Counted from the first letter of the stretch, positions 12,252 through 24,640 are shown. The stretch: DNA of 64,000 nt from Cryptomeria japonica (GCF_030272615.1 NC_081408.1:303217450-303281449), one strand, 5' to 3'. Numbers and translations: made by a program. Notes: generated by a model not told the origin, from the sequence alone.

Positions 12252-14939
12252 CCCTATTAACAACATGCACTTAAAAAGATATTACATCTATGGTGGGTTC
12301 ATTTAAATTTTTAGTATTGCATTTGCATATTTCTTTACTGCATTGCATCACATATCTCCATTTCAGAGTGCATCATAATTGCTTGCATATCATCATTGCA
12401 CAACATATAGCTACATATCATTATTGCTTTTCTAATATAGTTGCATCAATAAAACAAGGTGATTGTCTAAGTCAATTACCTATTTGCACTGAAAGGAGCG
12501 ACAGTTGTCTCATTTCCTAGATACTAGTTCTTGAAGTTTTTAGGAAGTCTTAGGTCATTCATCTTCAACATCACCTTTTGATTGAGATTTATCCATGGTT
12601 GTGTAGAGGTTTCACTATTTATCCTTGTTACCCAAAATCTATCAATTGCTATATCTCACACATTATTCAAATAGCTCTAAGTCATTATAGATACCTAGTT
12701 GGTTATGTGGCTAGTGAAAAATCCAATATTTTACTTCAATGCTTTTGTAATTGTCAATACCCAAGTGAGTTTCAGTACTTACAAGTCAAGGCAAGAAAAT
12801 AAAAAAGAAAATTTATGCCAATATCCATCTCAAAGAAAAATAGCACAGATATATAACTGAAATATCATGCAGAAATGTGCAATAAAATCTTGACTAAGGG
12901 AAAATGTGAATAACTCCATCAAGGCTATGGATGTCTGCTCGTAATGGAGCAATATTCAAGAGATTATGATGTATAACCTCGTCAGAGCCCTAAAGCTTGC
13001 TGGCAGCGAGGCTCTATCCAGGTTGCTTTTGAACTTAGAATAACTCACGTAGATAACCACATAGGATTCTGAGGGTCTTTGATGGTTATAAGAGTTAGAA
13101 TAAACTCAAGTGCACACACATGGGAAAAAGAAGATCAAAGTTTCAAGAATTGATGGAGAATTTTTATGTGACTCCATTCATAAATCTTGGTTACATAGTG
13201 TGTTAGGCTAGATGGTCTAAAGCCTTCTGAGAATAGATTGAACTCCTATCATTGAAACATTTCGCACCTTTAATTCAATTAGTGCATTTCAAAATGAAAG
13301 ACGCACACAATCATCCTTGTTCGAATACGAACTGCATCTTCATCTTGCATCTTTCATTAGCATAACTCATATCAAAAATTCATTGTCTCCACATGCATTT
13401 CCTAGATCATTATGTCATCATAGGTCTACATACTTGGGGGCATAACTGAAAAAATCCTAAAAATTAGATAAAAACCTAAAAAAATCCTAAAAATCAGATA
13501 AAGTCCTAAAAAAATCTTAAAAATCAAATAAAGTCTTGAAAAAACCCTAAAAATCATAAAAATGATCCACAAATACCAAAAACAATCGAAAAACAACAAA
13601 AATCAAACAAAAAACTTTGAAAACAATCCACAAAACCCTAAACATCGAAAAACTCAAAAAACAAACTAAAAATTGAAAACAATAAAAACTTGCAATAAAA
13701 TGTCTCGTGAGAAACAAATACCCTAGCAGATATCCAGCAAAGACTTCGCATGAAGTTAAGAAAGGATATAACTATCTTATCAAAAATCTACAATGAACTT
13801 GATCAAGTCTTATCAATCGTCAAACTATCCACATTAACGTGATCATTATCATGTCTTAGACATAAACGGATACACTTGAAACCAGACAAATTGGTCTTAA
13901 ACAAGGTCCAAAACTTCTTAAACCAAACATTATCAACCATCACATCAAACAAATCAAAGCAAAGGCACAGTCTACCTAGCTGTTGAGTTTTGTCTAATTT
14001 GGTTTTTATCTTTTATCAATTGGCGAAGATCATGTTTCTATGCTACTCAAGGATGTCCAAAAGTGACTAGAGGAGCCATGATGGGCATGATCCTCTACTT
14101 TGTTTGTTGTTTTGTGGTGTGAACCAATAAAATTCTGGGGCAATTGCTCTACTGGGTGTCTATGATAGGAGCATTCAGCTTGTGAATGTTGCACATACCT
14201 TTACCCCTAGTGTAATTCCCAGAATGAAGGGTTTATTCCTTGTCTGCTACATGTTTGTTTCTTGCAATGAGATATCTATACATCCTAGTTCCTTATACCT
14301 TGGTGTACTAAGCTTCATTGTTACATAATAAGGCTCAATTATGATAATATATTGCACTATGAATAAAGGCAAAGAAGACTACTCATCACTTTCATTCATA
14401 TCATATTATATCCATTTTTCTATCAAGATAACATGGTTGATTCTTCATCTTTAGCCTATCTTTTCATCGTCTTTTTCAAATCTATCTTTTTTACTAACAC
14501 TTCTTCTAATTCAAGAGGCACAATCAACAATGTATTTTGTCATAACAAAAACAATCATATAGGTTGCATATCATTTTAAGTGCATTTGCTATTAGGTAGA
14601 TTATAGTATCACTTAAATACATGTTACTTAGATTCACTTGCATTATTACTTAGCTTAAGTGCATCTTCATGTACACTTAATTACATTAGATTCATTTAGA
14701 TAAATATCATATCATATAAAATTCATTCATTATCACATTAATATTTGCACAATCATATAATCACATTACATAAAATAGAATGCACATAGAATTATAGAAT
14801 GCATCACATAAAACATCAAAATAGACACGTCACATAGAACCATACATCATATAAATAATACAAGGCATGTAGAACGCCACCAAAATGCATATCATATATA
14901 TCTCAAAAAAGTGTCAGAATACAAGTACAACACAAAGTG
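12252..14939. other. Non-coding internal region of element 1
   Basis: No gene is seen. At 13440-13690 there is a block of short tandem repeats built on tcctaaaaatcagataaag, which recurs in the nested element at 39595-39730. The wording around 14160 (tatgataggagcattcagc) also matches 40290 (tatgataagagccttcac). These shared landmarks support common ancestry of the two elements. Confidence 0.6.
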
Positions 14940-17454
14940 TCTCAACCGACACTGCCTCTATCTCCAAAAGGATCCTGCCTACTGGATCCCACCTCAGGAT
15001 GTTCTGATGATGCCCTAGGAGGACCCATCACGCCTCTGTTTCTCATTCGTCGACTCGTCGCTCTGCTAGATCCACTCTGAGATCTATAAGATTGATAGCT
15101 AGGCTCCCTCTAATCCTCAGGAACAACTCTCTCGTATGCTTGTCTATAGTATATGGCCTCCTGAGCAGCAGTGAAAAATATGTCTGACTATCTTCGTGCA
15201 CCAGTCCTTGGTCCAAACAACTGATCATAAGCATCCATGACCACTTGTTCCCTCTGCACTACATCATCTCTCTCTTGTTGGAGACAATATTTGTCAACAA
15301 TCGCCCTATCCCTCTCTCCTGCAATCTAATCTCTCTACCTCCAAGGTACCATATGCTCTACGAAAGTGTTCCCTATCATCCATCCTCACTGTCTCAATGT
15401 GACAACTAGATCCTCCAAGCTCCTAATCTGAGCTCTCAACACCTGCTCATCCTCACCCTCCTCGTCACCACCTCCCTCTACAGCTGGCGCATCTCCAACT
15501 TGGGGAATCTCAATGTCTTGCCCACTACTATCCCCACCATCACTCCCTCCACTACTAGATGATTCTATCATAGAATCAACACTCTCGCTCTCATCCCACC
15601 CAGATCTTCTCATAGATTCAATGTCTCCATTGATGTCTACATCCCCCTCACTATCCTCTCGCTTTGCCTCTCTTGCTGCTACTACTGTTATTAGTCCAAT
15701 CTAACCACCATCTCAACCTCCCCCATCTCGGCCCCCACCATCCCGCCCTCCACCATCTCTCCCTCTCCCTCTACCTCTCCCTCTCTATTCCCTCGTGTGC
15801 CAAATCAGCTGAGGAGAAATAGGAATCATAGGATCAGTCAATGATACTGACATATAAAGCACCCACTGAGCATCATACAGAGGTGTAGCACCAGGATATG
15901 CAACCCCTACGGACCAACCCCACTGTACTAAGTGAAGAGAATAAAAATCTGTAATAGCAACATGAGGTTGTACACAAGCCCCCTAATCCCCGATCTCTCA
16001 CGTAATTCGAGTAGATAAGAAGTAACATCAGGAACCCCCTATACCTCCCTAAACTAATGAAGTAGTTGGCTAGGAAGATGAATGTCAATAACTCTATGGG
16101 TACCCACATCCCAACCAATCAAATATCTCTACTGACGACAATATGGAAAATGTTGCGCATGATTAGCCCAACCGGGGAAATCAAGATATGGCCTCCATGA
16201 AAAATACTGTAAAATATCAATCTGATGTCTCCAGTAAAGGGTGTTCCCTAACGCCCTATGCCTAATGCTAGCTATGTATCTATATGCATATGGATGATCA
16301 GCAGCAAGATCAACATGGACAATCAGTTGAAAGATAGCTATGTGTTGCCAAGCCCATACTTGGAGCAATGTGATCCCGCAACCAATGGACTTATGTCCAA
16401 GATAAACAACCCCATGCATCTGATGATATAAAGTGTCCAATAAGAAAGGACCCCAAGCATAAATGTGTTTGTGTATGATCATATCATGGACAACTCTACC
16501 CCAACCAACTAGAAATCCATGTGTCCTCCTATCAAGAATCAGAGGACTGGCTACAATGTTGCATAATATGACAGTCATATCATCGTAATCCAAAGCATTC
16601 CATGGGATATTGTATCCACCCTGTATCTGCAGATCCTTCTCAGTGCACTCAAATAGATCGCATAAACCCTAGATACCATCTCTACAACCAAATGTAACTC
16701 TGGCACCATATATGGAAATGTGAATAATATGCCACACATCCTCCAAGGTAACTAATGCCTCTCCTATGGGCAAATGAAAGGAACAAGTCTCCGAGTGCCA
16801 CTGCTCAAACAAAGCAGTGACCATGGCCCTATTAGTTGTAACCTCTAGAAGATGGGGAATATGATATAATCCCAAATGCCTAGTCAGAGCAACCTCCTCC
16901 TACGACAACTCATCTCGCCGATCATGATCATCAAGCCTCATCTATCTCCCTACTAGCACATGGAAGTTCTCCTGCAAACAAAACATGAGAAAATATCAGA
17001 TATTTTATTTGCTCGACAAAAATCAAATCAAGTATTTTGGAAAAAAATTCACAATCAACAAATGCAAACTGATAATTACAAATGTGCATCAAAAACAATC
17101 AATTGCAAATCATTTAAGTCAATTGTGCATGAATATTTACAAATGCAAACCATTTAAAGCAAATATGCATCAAACTTTACAATTGCGGATTATTAAAAGC
17201 ATTTGTGCATTCAAAAATCAATTGTGCACCATTTAAAACAAATGCATATAAATATTAGCTATTGCAAACTCATCGACAGTCAATTGCACATAAATTAAAA
17301 AAAATTGCTCTAACATTGAAATGAAAAAAATGGAAAGACGGGCACAAACGAGCAATTTTTTTGAAATACCTATCATGCCTCCAGTGTCGGGCAGTCTCTG
17401 GTATAAACGCACTTGATCAGACAGGTGCAATCTCGCTCTGTGGCCCGCCATCAC
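14940..17454 (-). pseudogene. Antisense plant mobile domain (PMD, aminotransferase-like) gene in element 1
   Basis: PMD proteins (the MAIN/MAIL family in plants) occur both as host nuclear proteins and as transposon cargo. Exon 1 starts at 17454 or 17451 (MAGHRARLHLSDQVRLYQRL) and has a donor at 17369 (ggtatttc). The acceptor is at 16972 (ttgtttgcag). Exon 2 carries the family signature: LLEVTTNRAMVTALFEQWHSE, then FHLPIGEALVTLEDVWHI, then SPLILDRRTHGFLVGWGR, then LDTLYHQMHGVVY and a WAWQHI segment. After about 15.9 kb the tail becomes acidic and Gly/Ser-rich (15613-15386) and then a coiled-coil-like stretch (RAQIRSLEDLVVTLRQ). Breaks: TAG at about 16669, TAG after FPYCRQ (16129), several more TAGs downstream, a frameshift near 15915, and a one-base mismatch between the phases of exon 1 and exon 2. 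Confidence 0.75.
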
Positions 17455-17540
17455 ATTCCAAAGTCATAGGAAAGCACTAAAATTGAAAAGAGCTCCACAA
17501 AATCAAATGAATGCAAATGACCAAATAAAAGGGCTAATTC

Positions 17541-17550
17541 ACTATTTATA
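17541..17550 (-). promoter_or_regulatory. TATA box for the antisense PMD gene of element 1
   Basis: Read on the minus strand, the sequence is gagctataaatagtg, a strong plant TATA box, about 90 nt upstream of the ATG at 17454. A telo-box-like AAACCCTAA lies just upstream. The nested element has a TATA box at the corresponding place. Confidence 0.55.
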
Positions 17551-17811
17551 GCTCAAAATTAGGGTTTTTACCACTCCAACAGTCGCGTTCCCCATGAACT
17601 TCAATGCACTTGTAGCACAATCAAACAGATTCAAAATCACACGAAACTTCACACGGTTGCTCACTACCATGGTATCAAAAAAATGGTCTCAATTTCATAA
17701 TTTTTTGACCACTTTTTCTGAGGGGGCATATTTACACTAAGCATTACCGGGACATACTGGGGCAGAAATTTTTTCATTTTCTTTGAAACAACATCGTCTC
17801 AACATTGTTTC

Positions 17812-17824
17812 AAAGAGGGGCAAA
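17812..17824 (+). other. Polypurine tract of element 1
   Basis: The sequence aaagaggggcaaa sits directly before TGTAGACAC. LTR elements use such a tract to prime plus-strand DNA immediately upstream of the 3' LTR. The tract before the nested element's 3' LTR (44651-44663) reads identically. Confidence 0.7.
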
Positions 17825-18716
17825 TGTAGACACTAAAAATGTCTTTTTCATCATCACTAATTATTCGTCCTAATTAATTAAGTAATTCTTTAATTATTTA
17901 ATTAAGCTAATTATTCTTTTGAATTGACTCAATTATCACCCTAAAACATTACTAATTAGTCTATTTCTATTTTTTAATTAATTAATCAATTAACGCTTTC
18001 TTAAATTTTAATTAAATATTAATTATTTAATTAATTACAATTTATTCCTCAATTAAATAATCTTTGTTATTTAATTAAATCCATTTCTAATGTTTAAATA
18101 ATTTTATTTAAATTATTTAAATTAATTAATTTATTCCTCCAATTCTCCAAATTCAAAATTCAAATAATTCCATCTGATTTCATTTCTTTCAAATTAACAT
18201 TTCACTAAATCTAAATTTCAGTTAATTCCATGTGCATTTCAGCATTCAAAAATCCAAATTCAAATCCAAATTGAAAATGAAAATAAAATTCAACTTCAAA
18301 ATCCTACAACACATCTTGAAGTCATAACTGATTGATCAAATCAGTTAACTCCTCAATCACCCCTTTTTAGTCCAAATCACCTTTTCTAACAAATCAATCA
18401 ATCCACCTATCTCTCTAATCTATTCAGTTCACTATCCAATCTATTTAGTTGAATACTCAATCAAATGAGTTAACAAGTCAATCAATCTAAGTTAACAAAT
18501 CAATCAACTTTGTTAACTGATTAATCTAAATCAATTCACTCCCAATCAGAACTTGAGTTCAAAATCCCTTCCCATCTCTCATGAAATCTATATAAACAAC
18601 TCCAATTTCTCATTTCAAGCTAGAATCATAGAATTATAGAATCACGATCTTCAAAACAATTGTCTACTTTATGCATTAAATCCCAGTGTAATACCTAAGA
18701 GCCACCTTCATACACA
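17825..18716 (+). repeat. Putative 3' LTR of element 1
   Basis: It starts TGTAGACACTAAAAATG after the polypurine tract. The first half is very AT-rich with taattaatt words, as in the nested element's LTR. A TATA box (tatataaa, about 18589-18596) is placed as expected for an LTR promoter. The end is uncertain, and no partner LTR is present to confirm the borders. Confidence 0.5.
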
Positions 18717-18896
18717 ATTCAAAGAAGAGCAATGGAAGCCTTGCTATATAAATTGAGGGAGTCTTAATTAGATTATTTATTCAGTTCAATTGATTTTGCA
18801 TTATTCTATTGTCATTTAAGAGTAATCCTAATTAGATTAGAGTTGTGATTTGCTCTTTGATATCCGATTATGTTATTTATGAGTAATTTACCCTTA

Positions 18897-19018
18897 AAAA
18901 ACTATTATATTATATTATATTATATTATATTATATTATACTATACTAATATTATTATAACAATATTTTTTTTATAAAACATTATAATAATAACATAATAT
19001 AATAATAATATGCATAAA
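18897..19018. repeat. TATTA pentanucleotide microsatellite and AT-rich run
   Basis: About ten units of ttata run from about 18903 to 18950 and then degrade into ataat words. The flank from 18717 to 18896 and the stretch from 19190 to 19470 are similarly AT-rich and hold no gene. Confidence 0.9.
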
Positions 19019-19024
19019 TCAATG

Positions 19025-19180
19025 GGGTTGTGCTCTAATGGCAAGGCCATTAGGTTCTCAAGATGGAGATCCATGTTAAAATCCTTAAAGCAACATCTAG
19101 TGTTGGAATTCCAAGTTGTGGCTTTTGAACTTCCATCGTGGCTTCTAAGTTGATTTAAGTATATAGTATGTTTGAAGTAC
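19025..19180 (+). repeat. Candidate tRNA-derived SINE
   Basis: The head (19024-19085) reads like a worn tRNA gene: GGGGTTG, then gtgctctaatggcaaggc resembling an A box, then ccatgttaaaatcc resembling a B box (GGTTCRANTCC) about 35 nt further on. A non-tRNA tail follows and merges into an AT-rich stretch. Target duplications were not resolved. It could instead be a chance resemblance. Confidence 0.3.
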
Positions 19181-19479
19181 ATTCTAATATAATATTATTA
19201 TTAAATTAAAATTAAAATATATGATAATAATATATAATAAAAATATAATAATATAATTGTAAAGAATAGAATAGCATTAATATAATAATAATAAAATAAT
19301 AGTAATAATAATTTTAATATATTTTAATAAAAAATAAACACAAAAATTAAAATGTTGAGAAGGATATAGCTCGGTGTTTATTATTGTTGTTGTATTATAT
19401 TTTATTGTTAAATTATTATATTTATATATTTAATTATTATTAGTTTATATTTCTAAAGAATAATCTATATATAAAAAAG

Positions 19480-20440
19480 GCGAGGAGATATCATCTTCAA
19501 GGCAACTGTTGTATCCATTATTCCACTCTTAATTTACACAAGATTGGAATTGGGATTATTATTGGGGATAATATTAATAATATCACTTATTTATGGGCAT
19601 CATTGGGTCGATCTGATTTCATCTAAAGACAAGGATGTTGTCTCGGAGGATGTTGTTCGGGAGAAGCTTGATGGTGGAGTGGGCCACAATCAATTTTGAT
19701 TGTTCGTCAAAAGGCAACCCGAGGCCTTCAAAAGCAAGATGTGTGGCTCATGACTACAATGGCAATACTATGACCCTAGGTTCATAGAAACTTGAGGATG
19801 GTACAAATAACAATCTTGAAGCCAAGGTGAATTTGTTCATCATAAATCTGACACCCTCTCCAAACGAGCGCTGTCATTACCACCAAGTAATGATGAGATA
19901 AATTTTGAAGATTTTTAAGATGTAGTGTGGGAATATTATCGAGTACGATATTCCCATTGGAGATGGTGAAAAATGCCATATTGAATGCAATGGGAGATCT
20001 CCGAAGTAATTGAAGTGTGGCAGGCAGTATATTTGGTGGAATTCTTACGAGCCTCGGTCATTAAAGTATTTTAAAGAGATGGTAGTGGTAGTAATTTCGC
20101 AAATGGCTTTCTAGGGTGCATCTCAAACAACCGTTTCAATAAAATCCTCGTTTTTGATGATCCAATGTTTTTGCAATTGGTTAAAATGTTGTTGGGTGGA
20201 GAATATATGAAGACGGAATACAAATACAAGAGTAATGCGGACATGGCATTAATGTTTCTAGTTTGGTTCTTAGAACTGGGCGAGGAGGACACTAGGAAGA
20301 TTATGGAAACATGTGTCTATGGTGAATGGTGAATGGTGTTGGGGACTCAATGCTTTCATTACTATCTCAGTTCCAGGCCAAGGGTGGTGACTGGTTGGAC
20401 GCACTAGTTACACCACTGTTACGCTCATTTCCTTTTTAGC
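19480..20440 (+). pseudogene. Degraded copy of an unrecognised module (third member of a local family)
   Basis: Plus-strand frames around 20160-20340 give LLGGEYMKTEYKYKSNADMA, LMFLVWFLELGEEDTRKIME and a following CVYGEW. These align by eye with weaker traces at 23440-23580 (MMMGNELMNAEYISTEPTW) and 58480-58600 (FEMILGDHFRRTMHRYRTNM). In the other two copies the module follows an RNase H-like domain. Here the upstream part (19480-20060) is too decayed to classify. The frame is broken by stops and shifts. I do not recognise the family. Confidence 0.45.
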
Positions 20441-21520
20441 ATACCTAATAGTAATCCTTACCATAACCCTAACCCCAATGCTAACCGTAAATGAAACCTC
20501 AATGTAATCCTAGTTGAACCCTAATAAAATGGTAATTCTTATCTAGTAATAATTATAATTGTAAACAAAAACTCTATTGCAAATTATCTTTATCCTAGAA
20601 CCCTAACTATAAATCTATCCCTTATTCTAATTGTAAATGAATCCTAATTGATTGTAAAGCCTAACTTTAATTCAATTATGATCTTAGAAGAATGCTAACC
20701 CTAATCTTATTTACGATCAAGTTATAATCACAAATGTAACAAAATTGTTTGTCCCAAAAACACATTTGTAATCTAAACTATAATCCTAATTTTATTGTCA
20801 TTGAATCTTAACTAAACCCTAATTGAGTTCTCAACATAACCCTAATTGAATCCTTAGCATAACCCTAATTGAACCTAATTAAATATTAATGTTGATCTAA
20901 TTGTAATTATAATTGTAACCCTAACAATAATCATATGCTTCATTTAAGAATGGTCACGAAAACCTTAATTGAACTATAACCCTTACTGTAATTGTAAATA
21001 GAGACTATTGAATGAATCATTATATAATCTATAATTCTAACCCTAATTGAACCATAATTGAATGTTAAATATTATCTTAACTATAAGCAAAATTGTAATT
21101 GTAACCCCAACAATAATTGTATGCTTCATTCAAGCATAATAACTCTAACCATAATCCTAACCTTGATTGGAATTTAACACTAATTGTATCCATAAATGGA
21201 GATTGACCCTTAGTGAACCAAAATATAATTATATAATATATAATCCTTACCCTAACTGAAGCCTAATGTTAATTGAATATTACAGCTAATCCTAATTGAA
21301 TCCTAAGTAAATAATAACCCTTACCTACCCTTTTAATCATAATTATGAATGTCACATTAATCCCGATCTTTATGACAAAATATTTAATCCTTACCCTAAC
21401 CTACTCTTAACCCTAATTGTAGGTCTAATTGATTCCTAACTAAAATATTTATTGTTATATTATGTTATGTTATTATTGTAACCTTAACCCTACTCTTGAA
21501 TTGATGTTTAATACTAAACA
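20440..21520 (+). repeat. Degenerate telomere-like (CCCTAA-type) repeat tract
   Basis: About 1 kb is built from words such as ataaccctaaccccaatg, accctaattgaacc, taaccctaattgaatcc and cctaaccctaattg, spaced irregularly and separated by gtaattgtaa-like words. Plant telomeres are (CCCTAAA)n. This is an old interstitial relative, far from perfect. No gene lies in the tract. Confidence 0.75.
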
Positions 21521-22723
21521 TTATTGAAGTAAGAGCATCAGACTCACAACCAATCTTGTATTGCCAAATTTTTTATTTTTTTCCATGTTCAAGATTTTTC
21601 ATTTTTGGTGTAGTTTGGAGCTTCAAGAGCATACTTTGGAGTTTTGAAAGATAAAATATTGTTTTATCAAGACTTGGCTTCCATTTCAAAAATTGGAGGC
21701 AAATTGAGTGTCTAATAGTATTATGTTTCATAATTTCAAGGTTTCAAAGGTTGAAGGGGTTAATTCATGTGTTATAAATTGGAAATAAATTTATTTAGTC
21801 GATTGGGATGCCTATGGAAGTTTCATTCTTGTCTTATTCTTCCAATTTGGGTACTTAATGTCAAGGAAAATATAGTGAATTTTAGAGAAAATAATTAAAG
21901 ACTCTTCAGTATTACAAAGAGAACGGCTTGGTTCCTGTTTTCATTCATTTTCCAAATGCATTTACAACAAGTTGTTGGATATGGTGCATCAAGTTTTGAT
22001 TTCATATTTGGAAGCATTTAATGAAGAATTTCAAGCATAAATATAGGAATTTTAAAAGACAATTTGAGAGAAATGAAAGATAAATTTTGGTGCCTTGTAA
22101 GGGTTCTACTATCTATAAAATACAACATTTGATCATGTTAATAGCCAACAATCAACAACAACAAGGTTGGAGAGAGAACTTGCATATTACTCCAAGGAAT
22201 CACTTAAGGAAGAGTGTAGGCAATTAGCTTACCATGAGGAGAAAGATAGATGAAGAAAAAGAAGAGTTTTGCAAAAGTTTTGGAGGTGTTCAAGGCAGCC
22301 ATGAGAGCTCTACGTTGAAAATAGAACAAACTTCAAATAAGGAGTGAAGCCATGAAGGTGTGAAGGGTTGAAGCTTTGAAGACTTGTAGGCATGAAGTGC
22401 CTAGAATCATTCTAAAATTTCTGAATTTTGTCTCCTGTTGCAATCCTCCATATGTGTAATGTTTTTTGAAGGATTTTGATATGTTTCAAGCTTTATTCCA
22501 AATGATTTTATGTTGGTGGGATTATATGTAAAGGATTCAATATTTGGTAGTTTGATAAGATTGAATGATCTTGTTTGTATCAACTATTATATACCATAAG
22601 CATTATCATATTATTTAATAGATATTATATTATATTATTTAATAAATTATATTATTATCTTATATTTCTTTATAATAAAATTTATTATATAATTCTATTT
22701 TAATCTAATATTATATTTATGTA
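21521..22723. other. No recognisable gene
   Basis: This is AT-rich sequence ending in a ttata-type low-complexity run (22600-22710). No coding signature was found on either strand. Confidence 0.5.
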
Positions 22724-23945
22724 TTGTCTGTTAATAGGCATCAGTGGGCTAATCCATCTTCTAAGGGTAATCCTAATCCATCGGGGGTAGGATGTGTGGC
22801 ACGATATTGGGAAGGAAATATCTTAGCAATGGGAGCTCAAAAGCTTGAAGAGAGGACGAACAAAGAGGCCGAAGTGACTCTACTAGGTGTAAAATTGGCA
22901 ATTAAATTATCGGCTAATAAAATGCATTAGCAAGGCAACTCAAAAATTATCATTAATGTGATAATCAATGATGAAAAAATAAATAGATATGTTAAAATTA
23001 TGAAAGTTAAAATGGCTTTTTTGGAGATTTCAAAATATTGCATACCTATCGTAACATAATTGAAGGTGGTGGGTGTTTCGTCAAAGTGGGCGGCCTCATT
23101 AAATATTGATTGCAGTGAGGTGGTGTGGGAGGACTACCGAGGATTGAATACTAATGAAATTGGAGTAAAATGGGTAGGTGATAGAGAGGATGGCTCATGA
23201 GAAAGGATTTAGGGGTAGATTTTTGGCTTGCATATTGAATTTAAGCTTTAAATGGAAATAACGGTGGTGCAAATTTCTATGTTGTGCATGTTGGTTGTTT
23301 TGGAAACCAGGTGGTCTTCTTAACAAGATGAAAGAAAACTTCACCCTCCACACCAATAAACAACAAATTACCTTTTTGGGCAAGATAACATATGATAAAC
23401 TAAAGAACGCCTTCTTAATCAAAGATCCTTAATTTTTGCATCTTATCAAAATGATGATGGGCAATGAACTTATGAATGCAGAATATATAAGTACAGAACC
23501 AACATGGATATCACCTCTTTGGTCCTTATGTGGTGCTTAGAACTAGAAACCAAAGAGGATGCATAGTGTCTCATGGTGTTGTGTGTTAGGAGCTAGTAAT
23601 ATTACTGCATGGGGGCTTTCATTGCAATGATCATCCCGAGAAAAGGGTTTCAAGGCAAGGTGGGGAATGGCTTCATGTAGCAAAATTTGAACCCCCAATG
23701 AGATCATTCCTTTTCTAGAGTGCAAAGGAAGGCAAAGAGAGTAGAAGGGCAAAGGTGCGAGAGGTGTGGCATCATTTGAAAGATTTCCTCAAATAGTAGG
23801 AGGTGATCTTGCAGGGGCTCATAGAGGAGGAGCGTACATGCAAGACATTGAAGATACAATTTACAAAGGGTGATTACTAGAAGGACAACAAGGATGTTGT
23901 TTGAAATGCTCTAGTTTGGCATTGTTACTTTCATATATATTAGAA
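22724..23945 (+). pseudogene. RNase H-like domain followed by the unrecognised module (decayed retroelement piece)
   Basis: The segment 22730-22930 matches plant retroelement RNase H (RVT_3-type) openings: PSSKGNPNPSGVGCVARYWE, GNILAMGAQKLEERTNKEAE and LLGVKLAIKL. This is the usual N-P-x-x-S-G-x-G pattern followed by T-N-x-x-A-E. Further traces (IIINVIINDEKINRYV, LKVVGVSSKWAASLNID) follow after a stop. From about 23290 the frame gives NNKQQITFLGKITYDKLKNA and then MMMGNELMNAEYISTEPTW, the module also seen at 58.4 kb. Multiple stops make it a pseudogene. The usual catalytic residues of RNase H cannot be assigned with confidence. It could be the C-terminal end of a LINE ORF2 or a free-standing RNase H-like element. 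Confidence 0.55.
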
Positions 23946-24214
23946 TTTAGTCAATGTTTAGTAGCAATGCATGAATGTTTTTCTGCTAGACTCATGTTGA
24001 TAATATATATTGTATATTCTAGGACTGCTCTAGAATAGTTCAATATAATGGTTGTATTTGTAAATTTTGTAGATGGGGTTGGTATAGGTATATCTTTATG
24101 GTTGATGAAGGGCAATTGGTTTGGATTGAAAACTCCTCCATTTGTTGGGAGAGGAGGTGAGGAATCAAAAAAAGATAGAAGAGTGTTTGTTCCACTAAAA
24201 AAGAATGATGCTTT

Positions 24215-24640
24215 AAAATGAACTTTGATGGGACTTCTCAGGGCAATTCTAGTGTTTCAGGAGTAGGCAACATAATACATTCCTGAGATGGAATGGTAGA
24301 AGCAAAATAGACAAAACAAATAGAGGAAGATACTAATAATGTTGCAGAATTGAAAGCAACTATTGAAGGGTTACTGATTTGGTGGGAACTTAGATTTAAG
24401 AAAGTAAAAATTGAAGTTGACTCAACCATCATCATAAATGCTCTAAGGATGGGTTGCACCCATAATTGGAGAGTGAATTATATTTTAAGAAGAGCATTTG
24501 ATTTGTTAAATTTTTTTATGCTTTTTCAATAAATCATATTATAAAGAAGCCAATTGCTTGGCAAATAAATTAGCAAACAAAGGAGCAAATGATTTCAATG
24601 ACAAATATATTAGAGTGGCCCAAAAGGCATAGCATAGGCG
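24215..24640 (+). pseudogene. RNase H-like (RVT_3-type) domain pseudogene
   Basis: The frame begins KMNFDGTSQGNSSVSGVGNI (first Asp of the fold in FDG) and continues EEDTNNVAELKATIEGLL (second acidic residue in NxAE). Next is KVKIEVDSTIIINALRMG (Asp in EVDS), and it ends KEANCLANKLANKGA, the usual H/K-E-A-N-x-x-A-D-x-L-A region. Two in-frame stops lie in the first third, before and after DGMVEAK, and one more before the KEANC segment. The outer LTR element begins 16 bp downstream, so this copy predates or abuts that insertion. It probably derives from a LINE ORF2 tail. Confidence 0.7.

Larger units (their letters stand above)
11095..18716 (+). mobile_element. Element 1: 5'-truncated Ty3/gypsy-type retrotransposon carrying an antisense PMD gene
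   Basis: The left part (about 11.1-12.25 kb) is homologous in layout and wording to the gag-side region of the nested element at 37.0-38.7 kb. The middle shares the same tccTaaaaatca repeat block. An antisense PMD gene follows, and then a polypurine tract (17812-17824) identical in core to that of the nested element, and an LTR beginning TGTAGACAC. No 5' LTR with that start was found upstream, so the left part is missing or rearranged. No protease, RT, RNase H or integrase is visible. The right edge (18716, after ttcatacaca) is a guess by analogy with the ttcacacaca end of the nested element's LTR. Confidence 0.6.
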
